The notes beneath the pieces are model-generated. The model was not told the origin of the DNA. It saw nothing but the letters and a program-made list of their open reading frames with translations, and made no database searches. Of a stretch of 64,000 nucleotides of DNA, positions 1-8,910 are shown piece after piece. Made by a program: the position numbers and the translations under genes. This DNA is from Bradyrhizobium sp. KBS0727 (GTDB lineage Bacteria; Pseudomonadota; Alphaproteobacteria; Rhizobiales; Xanthobacteraceae): NCBI RefSeq assembly GCF_005937885.2, contig NZ_CP042176.1, positions 3,095,501 through 3,159,500 on the forward strand, in the 5' to 3' direction. The first letter of the stretch is position 1. Each line of letters starts with the position of its first letter.

Positions 1-714
1 GGCGTTGAGCTGCGCGATCAGGTTGGCGCTTCGGAATTTGGCGGAAATCTTCGGCGAGACCTGCGGCAGGTAATCCAGCTCGGGCGTGAACAGCAGTTCC
101 TCGATATAGCCGACGAAACGATGCCCGGGCAGGTCGGTACGGTTTTTGATGATGGGCGCGCGATCGAGATAGGCCGGGGCGGCATAGAGCCCGAGGCTGT
201 AGTCGAGCAGCTTGCGCCCGACGATGCGGCCTTCCTTCGGCATGGTCAGGCTGATTGCGATATCGGCCTCGCGCTTCGACAGGCTGAACAGCCGCGCGGT
301 GGCGACCAGTTGAAGATCGAGATCGGGATACCGCTCGGTGAATTTCACCAGTCGCGAGGCCAGGAAATGACTGCCAAAACCGTCGGGGGCGCCGATCCGG
401 ACCGTGCCGGTCAGGTGCGCGCGGGAGCCGCCGACCGCCTCCTGGTTGGCGACAATGGTCGATTCCATCGCCTCCGCACTGTCGGCGACGCGCTGGCCGG
501 CCTCAGTCAGGAGATAGCCGGTCTTGCGGCGATCAAACAGTTTTGCGCCCAGATGCCGTTCCAACCGGTCGACACGCCGGATCACTGTGGCATGATCGAC
601 GCCGAGCTGTTTTGCGGCAGCCGAGACCGATCCGCCGCGCACGATAGCGAGCACGAAACGGAAGTCGTCCCAGTCGAGGGTATTGCCTTGGGTCTTGCCG
701 CCTTGATCCAGCAT
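1..714 (-). CDS. LysR-family transcriptional regulator (partial, C-terminus off window)
   Basis: An open frame runs on the minus strand from an ATG at 714 to base 1 without a stop (238 codons), so the C-terminus lies outside the window. The N-terminus has a LysR winged helix-turn-helix at about residues 12-70: a DWDDFRFVLAIVRGGS start, AAKQLGVDHATVIRRVDRLE as recognition helix, and GYLLTEAG in the wing. A co-inducer-binding domain follows. It is divergent from mmsA with about 100 bp between the starts, so it is the natural candidate regulator of the valine operon; that link is inferred from position. A second regulator in the window, at 37991-38887, has the same kind of N-terminus (DWDDVRYFLAVARGGS). 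Confidence 0.9.
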   Translation of the reverse strand, partial: MLDQGGKTQGNTLDWDDFRFVLAIVRGGSVSAAAKQLGVDHATVIRRVDRLERHLGAKLFDRRKTGYLLTEAGQRVADSAEAMESTIVANQEAVGGSRAHLTGTVRIGAPDGFGSHFLASRLVKFTERYPDLDLQLVATARLFSLSKREADIAISLTMPKEGRIVGRKLLDYSLGLYAAPAYLDRAPIIKNRTDLPGHRFVGYIEELLFTPELDYLPQVSPKISAKFRSANLIAQLNA

Positions 715-815
715 TTCCGCACATCTATGGTGCAATTTATCGGACTTGTATCCTAGGAAATGCAGGTCAAAAAGGGTCCCAAAGCGATCCAATCCGGAAT
801 CCAGGGAGGATTTTC

Positions 816-2312
816 ATGCGTTCCATCGGGCATTTCATCGGCGGCAAAGAGGTTAAGGGCACGTCGGGCCGCACGGCTGATGTTTTCGAGCCGATGACCG
901 GCGAGGTCCAGGCCAAGGTGGCGCTGGCGTCCAAGGCCGAGCTTCGCGCCGCGGTCGAGAACGCCAAGACGGCGCAGGTCGAGTGGGCCAACACCAACCC
1001 GCAGCGCCGCGCCCGCGTCATGATGAAGTTCCTCGAACTCGCGCAGCGCGACTACGACAAGCTCGCCGATTGCCTGGCGCGTGAGCACGGCAAGACCGTT
1101 CCCGACGCCAAGGGCGACATCCAGCGCGGCCTCGAGGTGGTCGAATTCGCCTGCGGCATTCCGCACCTGATGAAGGGCGAATATACCGAAGGCGCCGGTC
1201 CCGGCATCGACATCTATTCGATGCGGCAACCCCTCGGCGTCGTCGCCGGCATCACGCCGTTCAATTTCCCGGCGATGATCCCGATGTGGAAGTTTGCGCC
1301 CGCGATTGCCTGTGGCAACGCGTTCATTCTCAAGCCCAGCGAGCGCGATCCCGGCGTGCCGATGATGCTGGCCGCGCTGATGATCGAGGCGGGCCTGCCG
1401 CCCGGCATTCTCAACGTCGTCAATGGCGACAAGGAAGCGGTCGACGCCATCCTCGACGATCCCGATATCAAGGCGGTCGGCTTCGTCGGCTCCTCGCCGA
1501 TCGCGCAATATATCTACGAGCGCGCCGCCGCGACCGGCAAGCGCGCGCAGTGTTTTGGCGGCGCCAAGAACCACGCCGTCATTATGCCCGACGCTGACAT
1601 GGACCAGACCGTCGATGCCTTGATCGGCGCCGGCTATGGCTCGGCCGGCGAACGCTGCATGGCGATCTCGGTCGCGGTGCCCGTCGGCAAGACCACCGCC
1701 GACCGGCTGATGGAAAAGCTGATCCCGCGTGTCGAGAGCCTGAAGATCGGCACCTCGATCGATCCGTCGGCCGATTACGGCCCGCTGGTGACCAAGGAGG
1801 CGCTCAACCGGGTCAGGAACTACGTCGACATCGGCATCAAGGAAGGCGCTACGCTCGCCGTCGACGGCCGCGGCTTCAAGATGCAGGGCTATGAAAACGG
1901 CTTCTACATGGGCGGCTGCCTGTTCGACAACGTCACCAAGGACATGCGGATCTACAAGGAAGAGATCTTTGGGCCCGTGCTCTCGGTGGTGCGCGCCCAC
2001 GACTACAAGGAGGCGCTGGCGCTGCCGTCGGACCACGACTACGGCAACGGCGTTGCGATCTTCACCCGCGACGGCGATGCCGCGCGCGATTTCGCCGCCA
2101 AGGTCAATGTCGGCATGGTCGGCATCAACGTGCCGATCCCGGTGCCGATTGCGTATTACACCTTCGGCGGCTGGAAGAAGTCCGGCTTCGGCGATCTCAA
2201 CCAGCACGGCCCGGATTCGATCCGCTTCTACACCAAGACCAAGACCATCACCTCGCGCTGGCCGTCGGGCGTGAAGGAAGGCGCGGAGTTCTCTATACCG
2301 ACGATGAACTAG
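816..2312 (+). CDS. mmsA: CoA-acylating methylmalonate-semialdehyde dehydrogenase
   Basis: This 498-residue aldehyde dehydrogenase converts methylmalonate semialdehyde (and malonate semialdehyde) plus CoA and NAD+ to propionyl-CoA (or acetyl-CoA), the last step of valine breakdown. The Rossmann-side motif ITPFNFPAMIPMWKFAP lies near residue 150, and the catalytic Cys sits in GSAGERCMAISV near residue 285. Length matches the MmsA family, whose members work without the general-base Glu of other ALDHs. A GGAGG-type ribosome site lies just before the ATG. It is the first gene of a run mmsA, acyl-CoA dehydrogenase, hydrolase, mmsB, which fixes the pathway. Confidence 0.95.
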   Translation: MRSIGHFIGGKEVKGTSGRTADVFEPMTGEVQAKVALASKAELRAAVENAKTAQVEWANTNPQRRARVMMKFLELAQRDYDKLADCLAREHGKTVPDAKGDIQRGLEVVEFACGIPHLMKGEYTEGAGPGIDIYSMRQPLGVVAGITPFNFPAMIPMWKFAPAIACGNAFILKPSERDPGVPMMLAALMIEAGLPPGILNVVNGDKEAVDAILDDPDIKAVGFVGSSPIAQYIYERAAATGKRAQCFGGAKNHAVIMPDADMDQTVDALIGAGYGSAGERCMAISVAVPVGKTTADRLMEKLIPRVESLKIGTSIDPSADYGPLVTKEALNRVRNYVDIGIKEGATLAVDGRGFKMQGYENGFYMGGCLFDNVTKDMRIYKEEIFGPVLSVVRAHDYKEALALPSDHDYGNGVAIFTRDGDAARDFAAKVNVGMVGINVPIPVPIAYYTFGGWKKSGFGDLNQHGPDSIRFYTKTKTITSRWPSGVKEGAEFSIPTMN

Positions 2313-2334
2313 CGCGTCATAGCCGGGCGCCGAC

Positions 2335-3480
2335 ATGCAGTTCGCTCTCAACGAGGACCAGGTTGCGGTTCGCGATATGGCGCGGGAATTCGCCGCGGAA
2401 AAAATCGCGCCGCATGCGCTGCGCTGGGACGAGGAGAAGCATTTCCCCGTCGACGTGATGCGGGAGGCCGCCATGCTCGGCATGGGCGGCATCTACATCA
2501 AGGACGACGTCGGCGGCTCGGCGATGACGCGGTTCGACGCCGCGCTGATCTTCGAGGCGCTGGCGCAGGGCTGTCCGACGGTGTCGGCGTTCATCTCGAT
2601 CCACAACATGGCGTCGTGGATGATCGACGGCTTCGGAAATGACGCCCAGCGCCAGAAGTGGCTGCCGAAGCTCTGCACCATGGAGTACCTGGCGAGCTAT
2701 TGCCTGACCGAGCCGGGCTCCGGCTCGGATGCCGCGGCGCTGCGCACCCGCGCGGTGCGCGACGGCGACCATTACGTGCTCAACGGCCAGAAGCAGTTCA
2801 TTTCCGGCGCCGGTGGCGGCGATCTCTATGTCGTGATGGTGCGGACCGGCGCCGACGGCCCCGGCGGCATCTCGACGCTGGTCATTCCCGCCGATACGCC
2901 GGGCGTTTCGCTCGGCGCCAACGAGCGCAAGATGGGCTGGAACGCGCAGCCGACGCGCGCCGTGATTTTTGAGAACGCCCGTGTGCCGATCGAAAATCGT
3001 CTCGGCGAGGAGGGCATCGGCTTCAAGATCGCTATGGCCGGTCTCGACGGCGGTCGCATCAACATCGCCGCGTGCTCGCTCGGCGGCGCGCAATGCGCGC
3101 TCGACAAATCGCTGGCCTACATGAAGGAGCGCAAGGCGTTCGGCAAGCGGCTCGACGAATTCCAGGCGCTGCAGTTCCGTCTCGCCGACATGGCGACCGA
3201 GCTGGAGGCGGCGCGGACGTTTGTGTGGCGCGCGGCGGCAGCGCTCGACCGCAAGGATGCGGATGCGACCATGCTGTGCGCGATGGCCAAGCGCTTCGGC
3301 ACGGACGTCGGCTTCGAGGTCGCCAACCAGGCGCTTCAATTGCACGGTGGTTACGGCTATCTCAGCGAATACGGCATTGAGAAGATCGTGCGCGATCTGC
3401 GCGTGCACCAGATCCTGGAAGGGACCAACGAAATCATGCGGCTGATCGTTTCGCGGAAATTGATCGAGGGCGCGCGATGA
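2335..3480 (+). CDS. acyl-CoA dehydrogenase, probable isobutyryl-CoA dehydrogenase
   Basis: A 381-residue FAD-dependent acyl-CoA dehydrogenase. FAD-binding motifs are YCLTEPGSGSDAAALRT (about residues 122-138) and FISGAGGGDLYVVM. The C-terminal helical domain ends in QILEGTNEIMRLIVSRKLI, and the Glu of LEGTNE is in the position of the catalytic base of short-chain ACADs. The gene starts 22 bp after mmsA and overlaps the next gene by 4 bp. Operon context with mmsA, the hydrolase and mmsB argues for isobutyryl-CoA to methacrylyl-CoA (ACAD8-like); 2-methylbutyryl-CoA is the alternative substrate. Electrons would go to ETF, which is not encoded here. Confidence 0.9.
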   Translation: MQFALNEDQVAVRDMAREFAAEKIAPHALRWDEEKHFPVDVMREAAMLGMGGIYIKDDVGGSAMTRFDAALIFEALAQGCPTVSAFISIHNMASWMIDGFGNDAQRQKWLPKLCTMEYLASYCLTEPGSGSDAAALRTRAVRDGDHYVLNGQKQFISGAGGGDLYVVMVRTGADGPGGISTLVIPADTPGVSLGANERKMGWNAQPTRAVIFENARVPIENRLGEEGIGFKIAMAGLDGGRINIAACSLGGAQCALDKSLAYMKERKAFGKRLDEFQALQFRLADMATELEAARTFVWRAAAALDRKDADATMLCAMAKRFGTDVGFEVANQALQLHGGYGYLSEYGIEKIVRDLRVHQILEGTNEIMRLIVSRKLIEGAR

Positions 3481-4559
3481 CGGCGAGCGCTGCCGTAGCA
3501 CCCGTCGAAGGCGATCTGATCGCCCAGCGCGAGGGCGCCTGCGGCGTCATTCGCCTCAACCGGCCCAAGACGATCAACGCCGTGACGCTGGAGATGTTTC
3601 GCGACATCGACAAGGCGCTCGATGTGTTCGAGGCCGATCCCGCGGTGAGCGTGATCCTGCTGGAAGGCGCCGGCGAACGCGGCCTGTGCGCCGGCGGCGA
3701 TATCCGCGCGCTCTGGGAGAGCTCGAAGGTCAAGGGCGATCTCGGCAAGATCCTGTGGCGCGAGGAATACATCCTCAACGCCCGCATCAAGAAGTTCCCA
3801 AAGCCCTATGTGTCGTTCATGGACGGGATCGTGATGGGCGGCGGCGTCGGGCTATCAGCCCATAGCAGCCATCGTGTCGTGACCGAAAAGACCAAACTGG
3901 CGATGCCGGAAGTCGGCCTCGGCTTCTTTCCCGATGTCGGCGGCACCTGGCTGCTGTCGCATTCGCCGGGAGAAATCGGCACCTACTTCGGATTGACCGG
4001 CCAGACCATGAACGGGCCCGACGCCATCCACGCCCGCTTTGCCGATGCGGTCGTGCCGTCGGCCAAACTGGCTGATTTGCGCGAGGCGCTGACCAAAGTT
4101 CGCGCCGGGGTGACGGCAGCGGAAGTTACCGCCCTGATCGGCGGCTTTGCGACCGGTGCCACCGCAGGCCCCGTGGCGGCGATGCAGTCCAACATCGACG
4201 GCTGGTTTGCGCATGACCGAATGCAGGACATCGTCGCAGCGCTTCGCAGCGATGGCTCGGAACTGGCGCGGGCGACCTTGAAAACACTGAACGAGAAATC
4301 GCCGCGCGGTATGGTGGTGACGCTGAAACTGCTGCGGCTGGCGCGAACGTCGCGTACGCTGGAGGAATGCCTGGTGCGGGAATATCGCGCTGCGCTGCAA
4401 GTGTTCGCCAGCGACGATTTCCGCGAGGGCGTGCGCGCCGCCGTGATCGACAAGGACCGCAATCCGACGTGGTCGCCGCCACGCATCGAAGACGTCACGC
4501 CTGACATGGTCGCGCCGTACTTCGCCGAAATCGGTACCGACGAGTTGAAATTCAGCTGA
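3477..4559 (+). CDS. enoyl-CoA hydratase/isomerase family protein, probable 3-hydroxyisobutyryl-CoA hydrolase
   Basis: A crotonase-fold protein of 360 residues, longer than a simple enoyl-CoA hydratase (about 260) and matching the 3-hydroxyisobutyryl-CoA hydrolase (HIBCH) length. Seen: oxyanion-hole stretches CAGGDIRALWE (about residue 64) and SFMDGIVMGGGVGLS (about 113), and LAMPEVGLGFFPDVGGTWLLS with the Glu and Asp expected of the hydrolase subfamily. The C-terminal extension (residues 260-360) is also typical. The ATG overlaps the stop of the preceding gene (ATGA), implying translational coupling. It would release free 3-hydroxyisobutyrate for mmsB downstream. Confidence 0.9.
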   Translation: MTASAAVAPVEGDLIAQREGACGVIRLNRPKTINAVTLEMFRDIDKALDVFEADPAVSVILLEGAGERGLCAGGDIRALWESSKVKGDLGKILWREEYILNARIKKFPKPYVSFMDGIVMGGGVGLSAHSSHRVVTEKTKLAMPEVGLGFFPDVGGTWLLSHSPGEIGTYFGLTGQTMNGPDAIHARFADAVVPSAKLADLREALTKVRAGVTAAEVTALIGGFATGATAGPVAAMQSNIDGWFAHDRMQDIVAALRSDGSELARATLKTLNEKSPRGMVVTLKLLRLARTSRTLEECLVREYRAALQVFASDDFREGVRAAVIDKDRNPTWSPPRIEDVTPDMVAPYFAEIGTDELKFS

Positions 4560-4593
4560 TCAAACCAGAAACGTCCCCAGCGGAGGATTCGAG

Positions 4594-5481
4594 ATGGCAC
4601 ATATCGCATTCATTGGCCTCGGCAACATGGGCGGCCCGATGGCGGCCAACCTGGTCAAGGCCGGCCACAAGGTGACCGCGTTCGATCTGGTCGCCGCCTC
4701 GCGCGATCAGGCCAAGGCTGACGGTGCGGCGATCAGCGAGAGTTCGGTGGGCTCGGTCAAGGGCGCCGATGTCGTCGTCACCATGTTGCCCGCCGGCAAG
4801 CATGTGCTGTCGGTGTGGGGCGAGGTGATCCCGGCGATGGCTAAGGGCACGCTGATCATTGATTGCTCGACCATCGACGTCGAAAGCTCCAAGCAGGCGC
4901 ATGTGCTGGCGGCCAAACACGGCATGCTTTCGGTCGATGCGCCGGTGTCGGGCGGAACCGGCGGCGCCAAGGGCGCGACGCTGACCTTCATGTGCGGCGG
5001 CGACGACAAGTCGTTCGCGGCGGCTAAACCCGTGCTGGAAAACATGGGCAAGAAGATCGTGCATTGCGGCGGAGCCGGTGCCGGGCAGGCGGCCAAGATC
5101 TGTAACAACATGATTTTGGGAATCTCCATGATCGGGGTCGGCGAAGCCTTTGCGCTCGCCGAAAAACTAGGGCTGTCACATCAGGCCCTGTTCGATGTGG
5201 CCTCGACCTCGTCGGGGCAGTGCTGGGCGCTGACCTCCTATTGCCCGGTGCCGGGCCCGGTGCCGACGTCGCCCGCCAACAACGGCTACAAGCCGGGCTT
5301 CGCCTCCAACCTGATGGTCAAGGACCTGACCTTGGCGCAGGATGCGGCCAACGCCGCGGGCGCCGTGACGCCGCTGGGCAAGCACGCCCAGGAAATCTAT
5401 AAGGCGTTCGACGCCGCCGGAAACGGCGGGGTAGATTTTTCCGGGATTATCCAGCACGTTCGGAGTCTCGCCGGGAAATAA
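4594..5481 (+). CDS. mmsB: 3-hydroxyisobutyrate dehydrogenase
   Basis: A 295-residue beta-hydroxyacid dehydrogenase. The N-terminal Rossmann motif is IAFIGLGNMGGPMAANLVKA. The substrate-binding stretch is DAPVSGGTGGAKGATLTFM, and the catalytic Lys lies in GAGQAAKICNNMILG (about residue 170). It oxidises 3-hydroxyisobutyrate to methylmalonate semialdehyde with NAD+, the substrate of MmsA at the head of the operon. Preceded by a clear purine-rich ribosome site (GCGGAGG) and followed 19 bp later by an acyl-CoA synthetase gene in the same direction. Confidence 0.94.
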   Translation: MAHIAFIGLGNMGGPMAANLVKAGHKVTAFDLVAASRDQAKADGAAISESSVGSVKGADVVVTMLPAGKHVLSVWGEVIPAMAKGTLIIDCSTIDVESSKQAHVLAAKHGMLSVDAPVSGGTGGAKGATLTFMCGGDDKSFAAAKPVLENMGKKIVHCGGAGAGQAAKICNNMILGISMIGVGEAFALAEKLGLSHQALFDVASTSSGQCWALTSYCPVPGPVPTSPANNGYKPGFASNLMVKDLTLAQDAANAAGAVTPLGKHAQEIYKAFDAAGNGGVDFSGIIQHVRSLAGK

Positions 5482-5500
5482 GAAACCACAGGGAGACCTG

Positions 5501-7234
5501 ATGACGACCTTCCAGGAAGCGCGCGCGTTTCTGCTCAAGCACCGCACCGATTACGATGCGGCCGTGAAGGGATTTCGCTGGCCCGATCCGGTTCCGTTCA
5601 ACTGGGCGCTGGACTGGTTCGATGCCGAACTGGCCCGCAATGCCGACAGCCGGGATCGCACCGCGCTGTGGATCGTCGATGCCGGCAGCGACAAGCAGAC
5701 CAGGCTGTCGTTCTCGGCGCTGTCGCGCCGTTCCAATCAGGTGGCAAATTTCCTGCGCGCGCAGGGACTGAAGCGCGGCGATCACCTGTTGCTGCTGCTC
5801 GGCAATGTCGTGCCGTTGTGGGAGACCATGCTGGCGGCGATGAAGCTCGGCGTCGTCGTGATCCCCGCGACGACGCTCTTGACGCCGGATGAGTTGCGCG
5901 ACCGGCTCGATCGTGGCCGCGCCAAGGTGGTGGTGGCCTCGCAGGATCAGGTCGCGAAGTTCGCAGGCCTCGGCGGCGACAAGCTCGTTCGCATCGTGGT
6001 CGGCGCCTCGTCGAAGCACGATGGCTGGCTGCCGTTCGAGGACGCCTCCAGCGCGTCCGAAAACTTTACAGCCGACGGACCGACCAATGCCGACGATCCG
6101 ATGCTGCTCTATTTCACCTCGGGCACGACCGCCAAGCCGAAACTGGTGCTGCACAGCCAGCGCAGTTATCCCGTTGGCGCGCTGTCGACGATGTTCTGGT
6201 TGGGCTTGCAGCCTGGCGATGTGCATCTGAACATTTCCTCGCCGGGCTGGGCCAAGCACGCCTGGAGCTGCTTGTTCGCGCCGTGGAATGCAGGCGCCAC
6301 GGTGTTCGTGGTCAATCAGCCGCGCTTCGACGCCAAGGCGTTGCTCGCAACGGTCGGTCGCTGCGGCGTCACCACGCTGTGTGCGCCGCCGACGGTGTGG
6401 CGGCTGTTCATCCAGGAGCGGCTGGCGGATTTCAAGGTGTCCTTGCGCGAAGTCTGCGGCGCCGGAGAACCGCTCAACCCCGAAGTGATCGATCAGGTGC
6501 AGGCGGCGTGGGGATTGACGATCCGCGACGGTTACGGCCAGACCGAAACCACCGCACTGGCCGGCAATTCGCCCGGCCAGAAGGTCAAGGTCGGTTCGAT
6601 GGGCCGGCCGCTGCCGGGTTACCGCGTGCAGATCACCGACAATGACGGCCACATCACCAAGGAAGGCGAGGTCACGCTGGTGCTTGGTGCCGACCGGCCG
6701 GCCGGACTGATGCAGGGCTATCAGGGCGATGACGGCAAGCTCAGCGGCGCCGACGGCGATCTCTACCGCAGCGGCGACGTGGTGTTTGCCGATGACGAGG
6801 GGTACCTTACCTTCGTCGGCCGCTCCGACGACGTGTTCAAATCGTCCGACTATCGCATCAGCCCGTTCGAACTGGAGAGCGTGCTGCTCGAGCACGAATC
6901 GGTAGCGGAAGCCGCCGTTGTTCCGAGTCCCGATCCGATTCGTCTCGCGATTCCGAAGGCCTATGTGCTGCTGGTGTCGGGGGTGGCGCGTTCGCCGGCC
7001 ACCGCGCTGTCGATCTTCCAGCACCTGCACACGCGGCTGGCGCCGTTCAAGCGTATCCGCCGGATCGAGCTGGTGACGGAACTGCCGAAGACGATTTCGG
7101 GAAAAATCCGCCGCGTGCAGTTGCGCCGGCTCGAACATGACAATAACCGTGATGATGCGCTGCGCGGGCAGGAGTTCCGTGAAGAAGAATTTCCGGAGCT
7201 GCAGAAGGTGCGGACGGCCGGATCGGAGAATTAG
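5501..7234 (+). CDS. AMP-dependent acyl-CoA synthetase (medium-chain/acetyl-CoA synthetase type)
   Basis: A 577-residue ANL-superfamily adenylating enzyme. Motifs in order: P-loop YFTSGTTAKPKLVLHS (about residue 204), DGYGQTETT (about 344), YRSGDVVFADDEGYLTFVGR (about 423), and C-terminal PKTISGKIRRVQLR carrying the adenylation Lys (about 530). It would activate a carboxylic acid to its acyl-CoA. Sequence alone does not fix the substrate. Position after mmsB and 3 bp before a MaoC hydratase suggests a short or branched acid feeding the same beta-oxidation-like route. Likely co-transcribed with the valine genes. Confidence 0.9.
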   Translation: MTTFQEARAFLLKHRTDYDAAVKGFRWPDPVPFNWALDWFDAELARNADSRDRTALWIVDAGSDKQTRLSFSALSRRSNQVANFLRAQGLKRGDHLLLLLGNVVPLWETMLAAMKLGVVVIPATTLLTPDELRDRLDRGRAKVVVASQDQVAKFAGLGGDKLVRIVVGASSKHDGWLPFEDASSASENFTADGPTNADDPMLLYFTSGTTAKPKLVLHSQRSYPVGALSTMFWLGLQPGDVHLNISSPGWAKHAWSCLFAPWNAGATVFVVNQPRFDAKALLATVGRCGVTTLCAPPTVWRLFIQERLADFKVSLREVCGAGEPLNPEVIDQVQAAWGLTIRDGYGQTETTALAGNSPGQKVKVGSMGRPLPGYRVQITDNDGHITKEGEVTLVLGADRPAGLMQGYQGDDGKLSGADGDLYRSGDVVFADDEGYLTFVGRSDDVFKSSDYRISPFELESVLLEHESVAEAAVVPSPDPIRLAIPKAYVLLVSGVARSPATALSIFQHLHTRLAPFKRIRRIELVTELPKTISGKIRRVQLRRLEHDNNRDDALRGQEFREEEFPELQKVRTAGSEN

Positions 7235-7237
7235 AGA

Positions 7238-7717
7238 ATGAATGAAGTCTGGAAGAAGCCGCCGGTCTCGTTTGAGGCCTATCAGGCCATGGTCGGCAAG
7301 GAGATCGGCGTGTCGTCATGGCACCTGCTCGATCAGGCCAGGATCAACGTCTATGCCGACGTGATCGAGGATCATCAGTTCATCCATGTCGATCCGGAGC
7401 GCGCCAAAAAGGAAACCGCGTTCGGCAACACCATCGCGCACGGCTTTCTGACGATGTCGCTGATGAGCATCATGTCCTACGAGGTGATGCCCGTCATCGA
7501 AGGCACCGCGATGGGCGTCAATTACGGTTTTGACAAGCTGCGTTTCCTCTCGCCGGTGCGCGCGGGCTCACGCGTCCGCGGCCGGTTCACGCTCGCGGAA
7601 GCCAAGCTACGCAAGCCGAAAGAGTTGCAGTCCCGCACCAACGTCACCGTCGAGATCGAGGGCGAGGACAAGCCGGCGCTGGTGGCCGACTGGATCGGGC
7701 TGATCTATTTCGAATGA
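7238..7717 (+). CDS. MaoC-family (R)-specific enoyl-CoA hydratase-like protein
   Basis: A 159-residue single-hotdog protein. The hydratase-2 signature is visible at about residues 41-69: DVIEDHQFIHVDPERAKKE followed by IAHGFLTMSL, with the Asp/His pair of the family. It would hydrate a trans-2-enoyl-CoA to an (R)-3-hydroxyacyl-CoA in the cytoplasm. It follows the acyl-CoA synthetase by 3 bp, and the next gene encodes an SDR of the (R)-hydroxyacyl-CoA dehydrogenase type, so the three could form a short activation-hydration-oxidation pathway. Specific substrate unknown. Confidence 0.88.
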   Translation: MNEVWKKPPVSFEAYQAMVGKEIGVSSWHLLDQARINVYADVIEDHQFIHVDPERAKKETAFGNTIAHGFLTMSLMSIMSYEVMPVIEGTAMGVNYGFDKLRFLSPVRAGSRVRGRFTLAEAKLRKPKELQSRTNVTVEIEGEDKPALVADWIGLIYFE

Positions 7718-7763
7718 CTTCTGCGGCGTTGCCGGGAAAAGCGCGAGGCGCGTCTTCAAACCA

Positions 7764-7837
7764 GTTGACCCGGCAACCCATCGCTGCTCAAAAACCCTTC
7801 GTTTTTGATGGATGCCCGGGTCAAGCCCGGACATGAC
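7764..7837. repeat. palindromic intergenic repeat between MaoC and SDR genes
   Basis: An imperfect inverted repeat: TTGACCCGGCAACCCATC near 7765 mirrors the stretch ending CCCGGGTCAA near 7823. A small inner hairpin (AAAAACCC / CGTTTTTG) lies between them. The right side continues as GCCCGGGTCAAGCCCGGACATGAC, close to the CCCGGGCATGAC core of the repeat at 15351-15434. It sits in the only sizeable gap of this operon and could act as an RNA stem that stabilises the upstream message or weakens read-through. Confidence 0.7.
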
Positions 7838-7856
7838 AAGTATCCGGGAAATAATC

Positions 7857-8774
7857 ATGGCAATCAGGTTTGACGGACGCGTCGCTATCGTTACCGGCGC
7901 GGGCAATGGTCTGGGACGGGCGCACGCGCTGGGGCTGGCAAGCCGCGGCGCCAAGGTGGTCGTCAACGATTTCGGCGGAGCGCGCGACGGCACCGGCGGA
8001 TCGCTGACCCCGGCCGAGGCCGTGGTCGAGGAGATCCGGAAAGCCGGCGGCATGGCGATAGCCGACGGCGCCGACGTCTCGAAGTTCGGACAAGTCACCG
8101 CGATGGTCGAGCGGGCTACCAAGGAGTGGGGCAGCGTCGATCTCCTGTGTGCCAATGCCGGCATCCTGCGTGACAAGTCGTTTGCGAAAATGGACATCGC
8201 CGACTTCGCCAAGGTGCTCGATGTCCATCTCGTCGGCACGTTCTACTGTTGCAAGGCCGTATGGGACGGCATGCGCGAGCGCAACTATGGCCGCATCGTG
8301 CTGACGACGTCTTCGTCGGGCCTGTTCGGCAATTTCGGCCAGGCCAATTACGGCGCCGCCAAGGCCGGCATGGTCGGCCTGATGAACGTGCTGGCCGAGG
8401 AAGGCCGCAAGAACAACATCCGCGTCAACACCATCTCGCCGACCGCGGCAACCCGCATGACCGAGGAATTGCTGCCGCCGCAGGCACTGGCATTGATGCG
8501 CCCCGAGGCGATCACCCCGGCGGTGGAATTTCTGCTGAGCGAAGACGCGCCGACCCGCACCATCATGGGCGCGGGCGCCGGCTCGTTCGCGGTGATCAAG
8601 ATCATCGAGACCGAGGGTGTCAATCTGGCGCAGTCCGACTGGACGCCCGATGCGATCGCGGCCCATTTCGCCGAGATCAGCGACACGTCGAAGGCCAAGG
8701 CGTTGCAGGGTGCGTTCGAGCAGACGCAGAAGTATGTCGCGCAGGCCGCGGCAAGGGCGGGGATCAAGCTGTAA
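7857..8774 (+). CDS. SDR-family oxidoreductase, (R)-3-hydroxyacyl-CoA dehydrogenase type
   Basis: A 305-residue short-chain dehydrogenase. The cofactor motif VTGAGNGLGRAHALGLASRG with the following VVNDFGG is typical of the dehydrogenase domain of MFE-2/HSD17B4 and its bacterial relatives. The catalytic elements are NAG (CANAGILRD), the Ser in TTSSSGLFG, and YGAAK. A C-terminal extension of about 50 residues is also like MFE-2 relatives. I chose the ATG at 7857, because the upstream in-frame ATG at 7812 lies inside the palindromic repeat. Pairs functionally with the preceding MaoC hydratase. Confidence 0.88.
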   Translation: MAIRFDGRVAIVTGAGNGLGRAHALGLASRGAKVVVNDFGGARDGTGGSLTPAEAVVEEIRKAGGMAIADGADVSKFGQVTAMVERATKEWGSVDLLCANAGILRDKSFAKMDIADFAKVLDVHLVGTFYCCKAVWDGMRERNYGRIVLTTSSSGLFGNFGQANYGAAKAGMVGLMNVLAEEGRKNNIRVNTISPTAATRMTEELLPPQALALMRPEAITPAVEFLLSEDAPTRTIMGAGAGSFAVIKIIETEGVNLAQSDWTPDAIAAHFAEISDTSKAKALQGAFEQTQKYVAQAAARAGIKL

Positions 8775-8788
8775 GGCTTGACCGCTTC

Positions 8789-8881
8789 GTAGGGTGGGCA
8801 AAGGCGCTCTTCGCGCCGTGCCCACCATGCTTCCCAATGCCGGTATAAAGTGGTGGGCACGCTTCGCTTTGCCCACCCTAC
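8789..8881. repeat. large inverted repeat, GTAGGGTGGGCAAAG family
   Basis: GTAGGGTGGGCAAAGGCGC at the left is mirrored by GCTTCGCTTTGCCCACCCTAC at the right. Inner arms GCCGTGCCCACCA and TGGTGGGCAC extend the stem, leaving a loop near 8830-8848. The element fills the gap between the SDR and the flavoprotein gene. In-frame ATGs of the flavoprotein frame occur inside it, which is why that gene's start is placed further downstream. Probably a bacterial interspersed palindrome acting as an RNA stem-loop. Confidence 0.8.
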
Positions 8882-8910
8882 CAACCTTCAATCCGGCCTA
8901 CACTGCCCTC

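Noticed and set aside
753..2492. 579-codon open frame antisense to mmsA
   Set aside because: It is a frame shadow in GC-rich DNA: its translation is Arg/His/Asp-rich low-complexity sequence, and it covers a clear MmsA gene.
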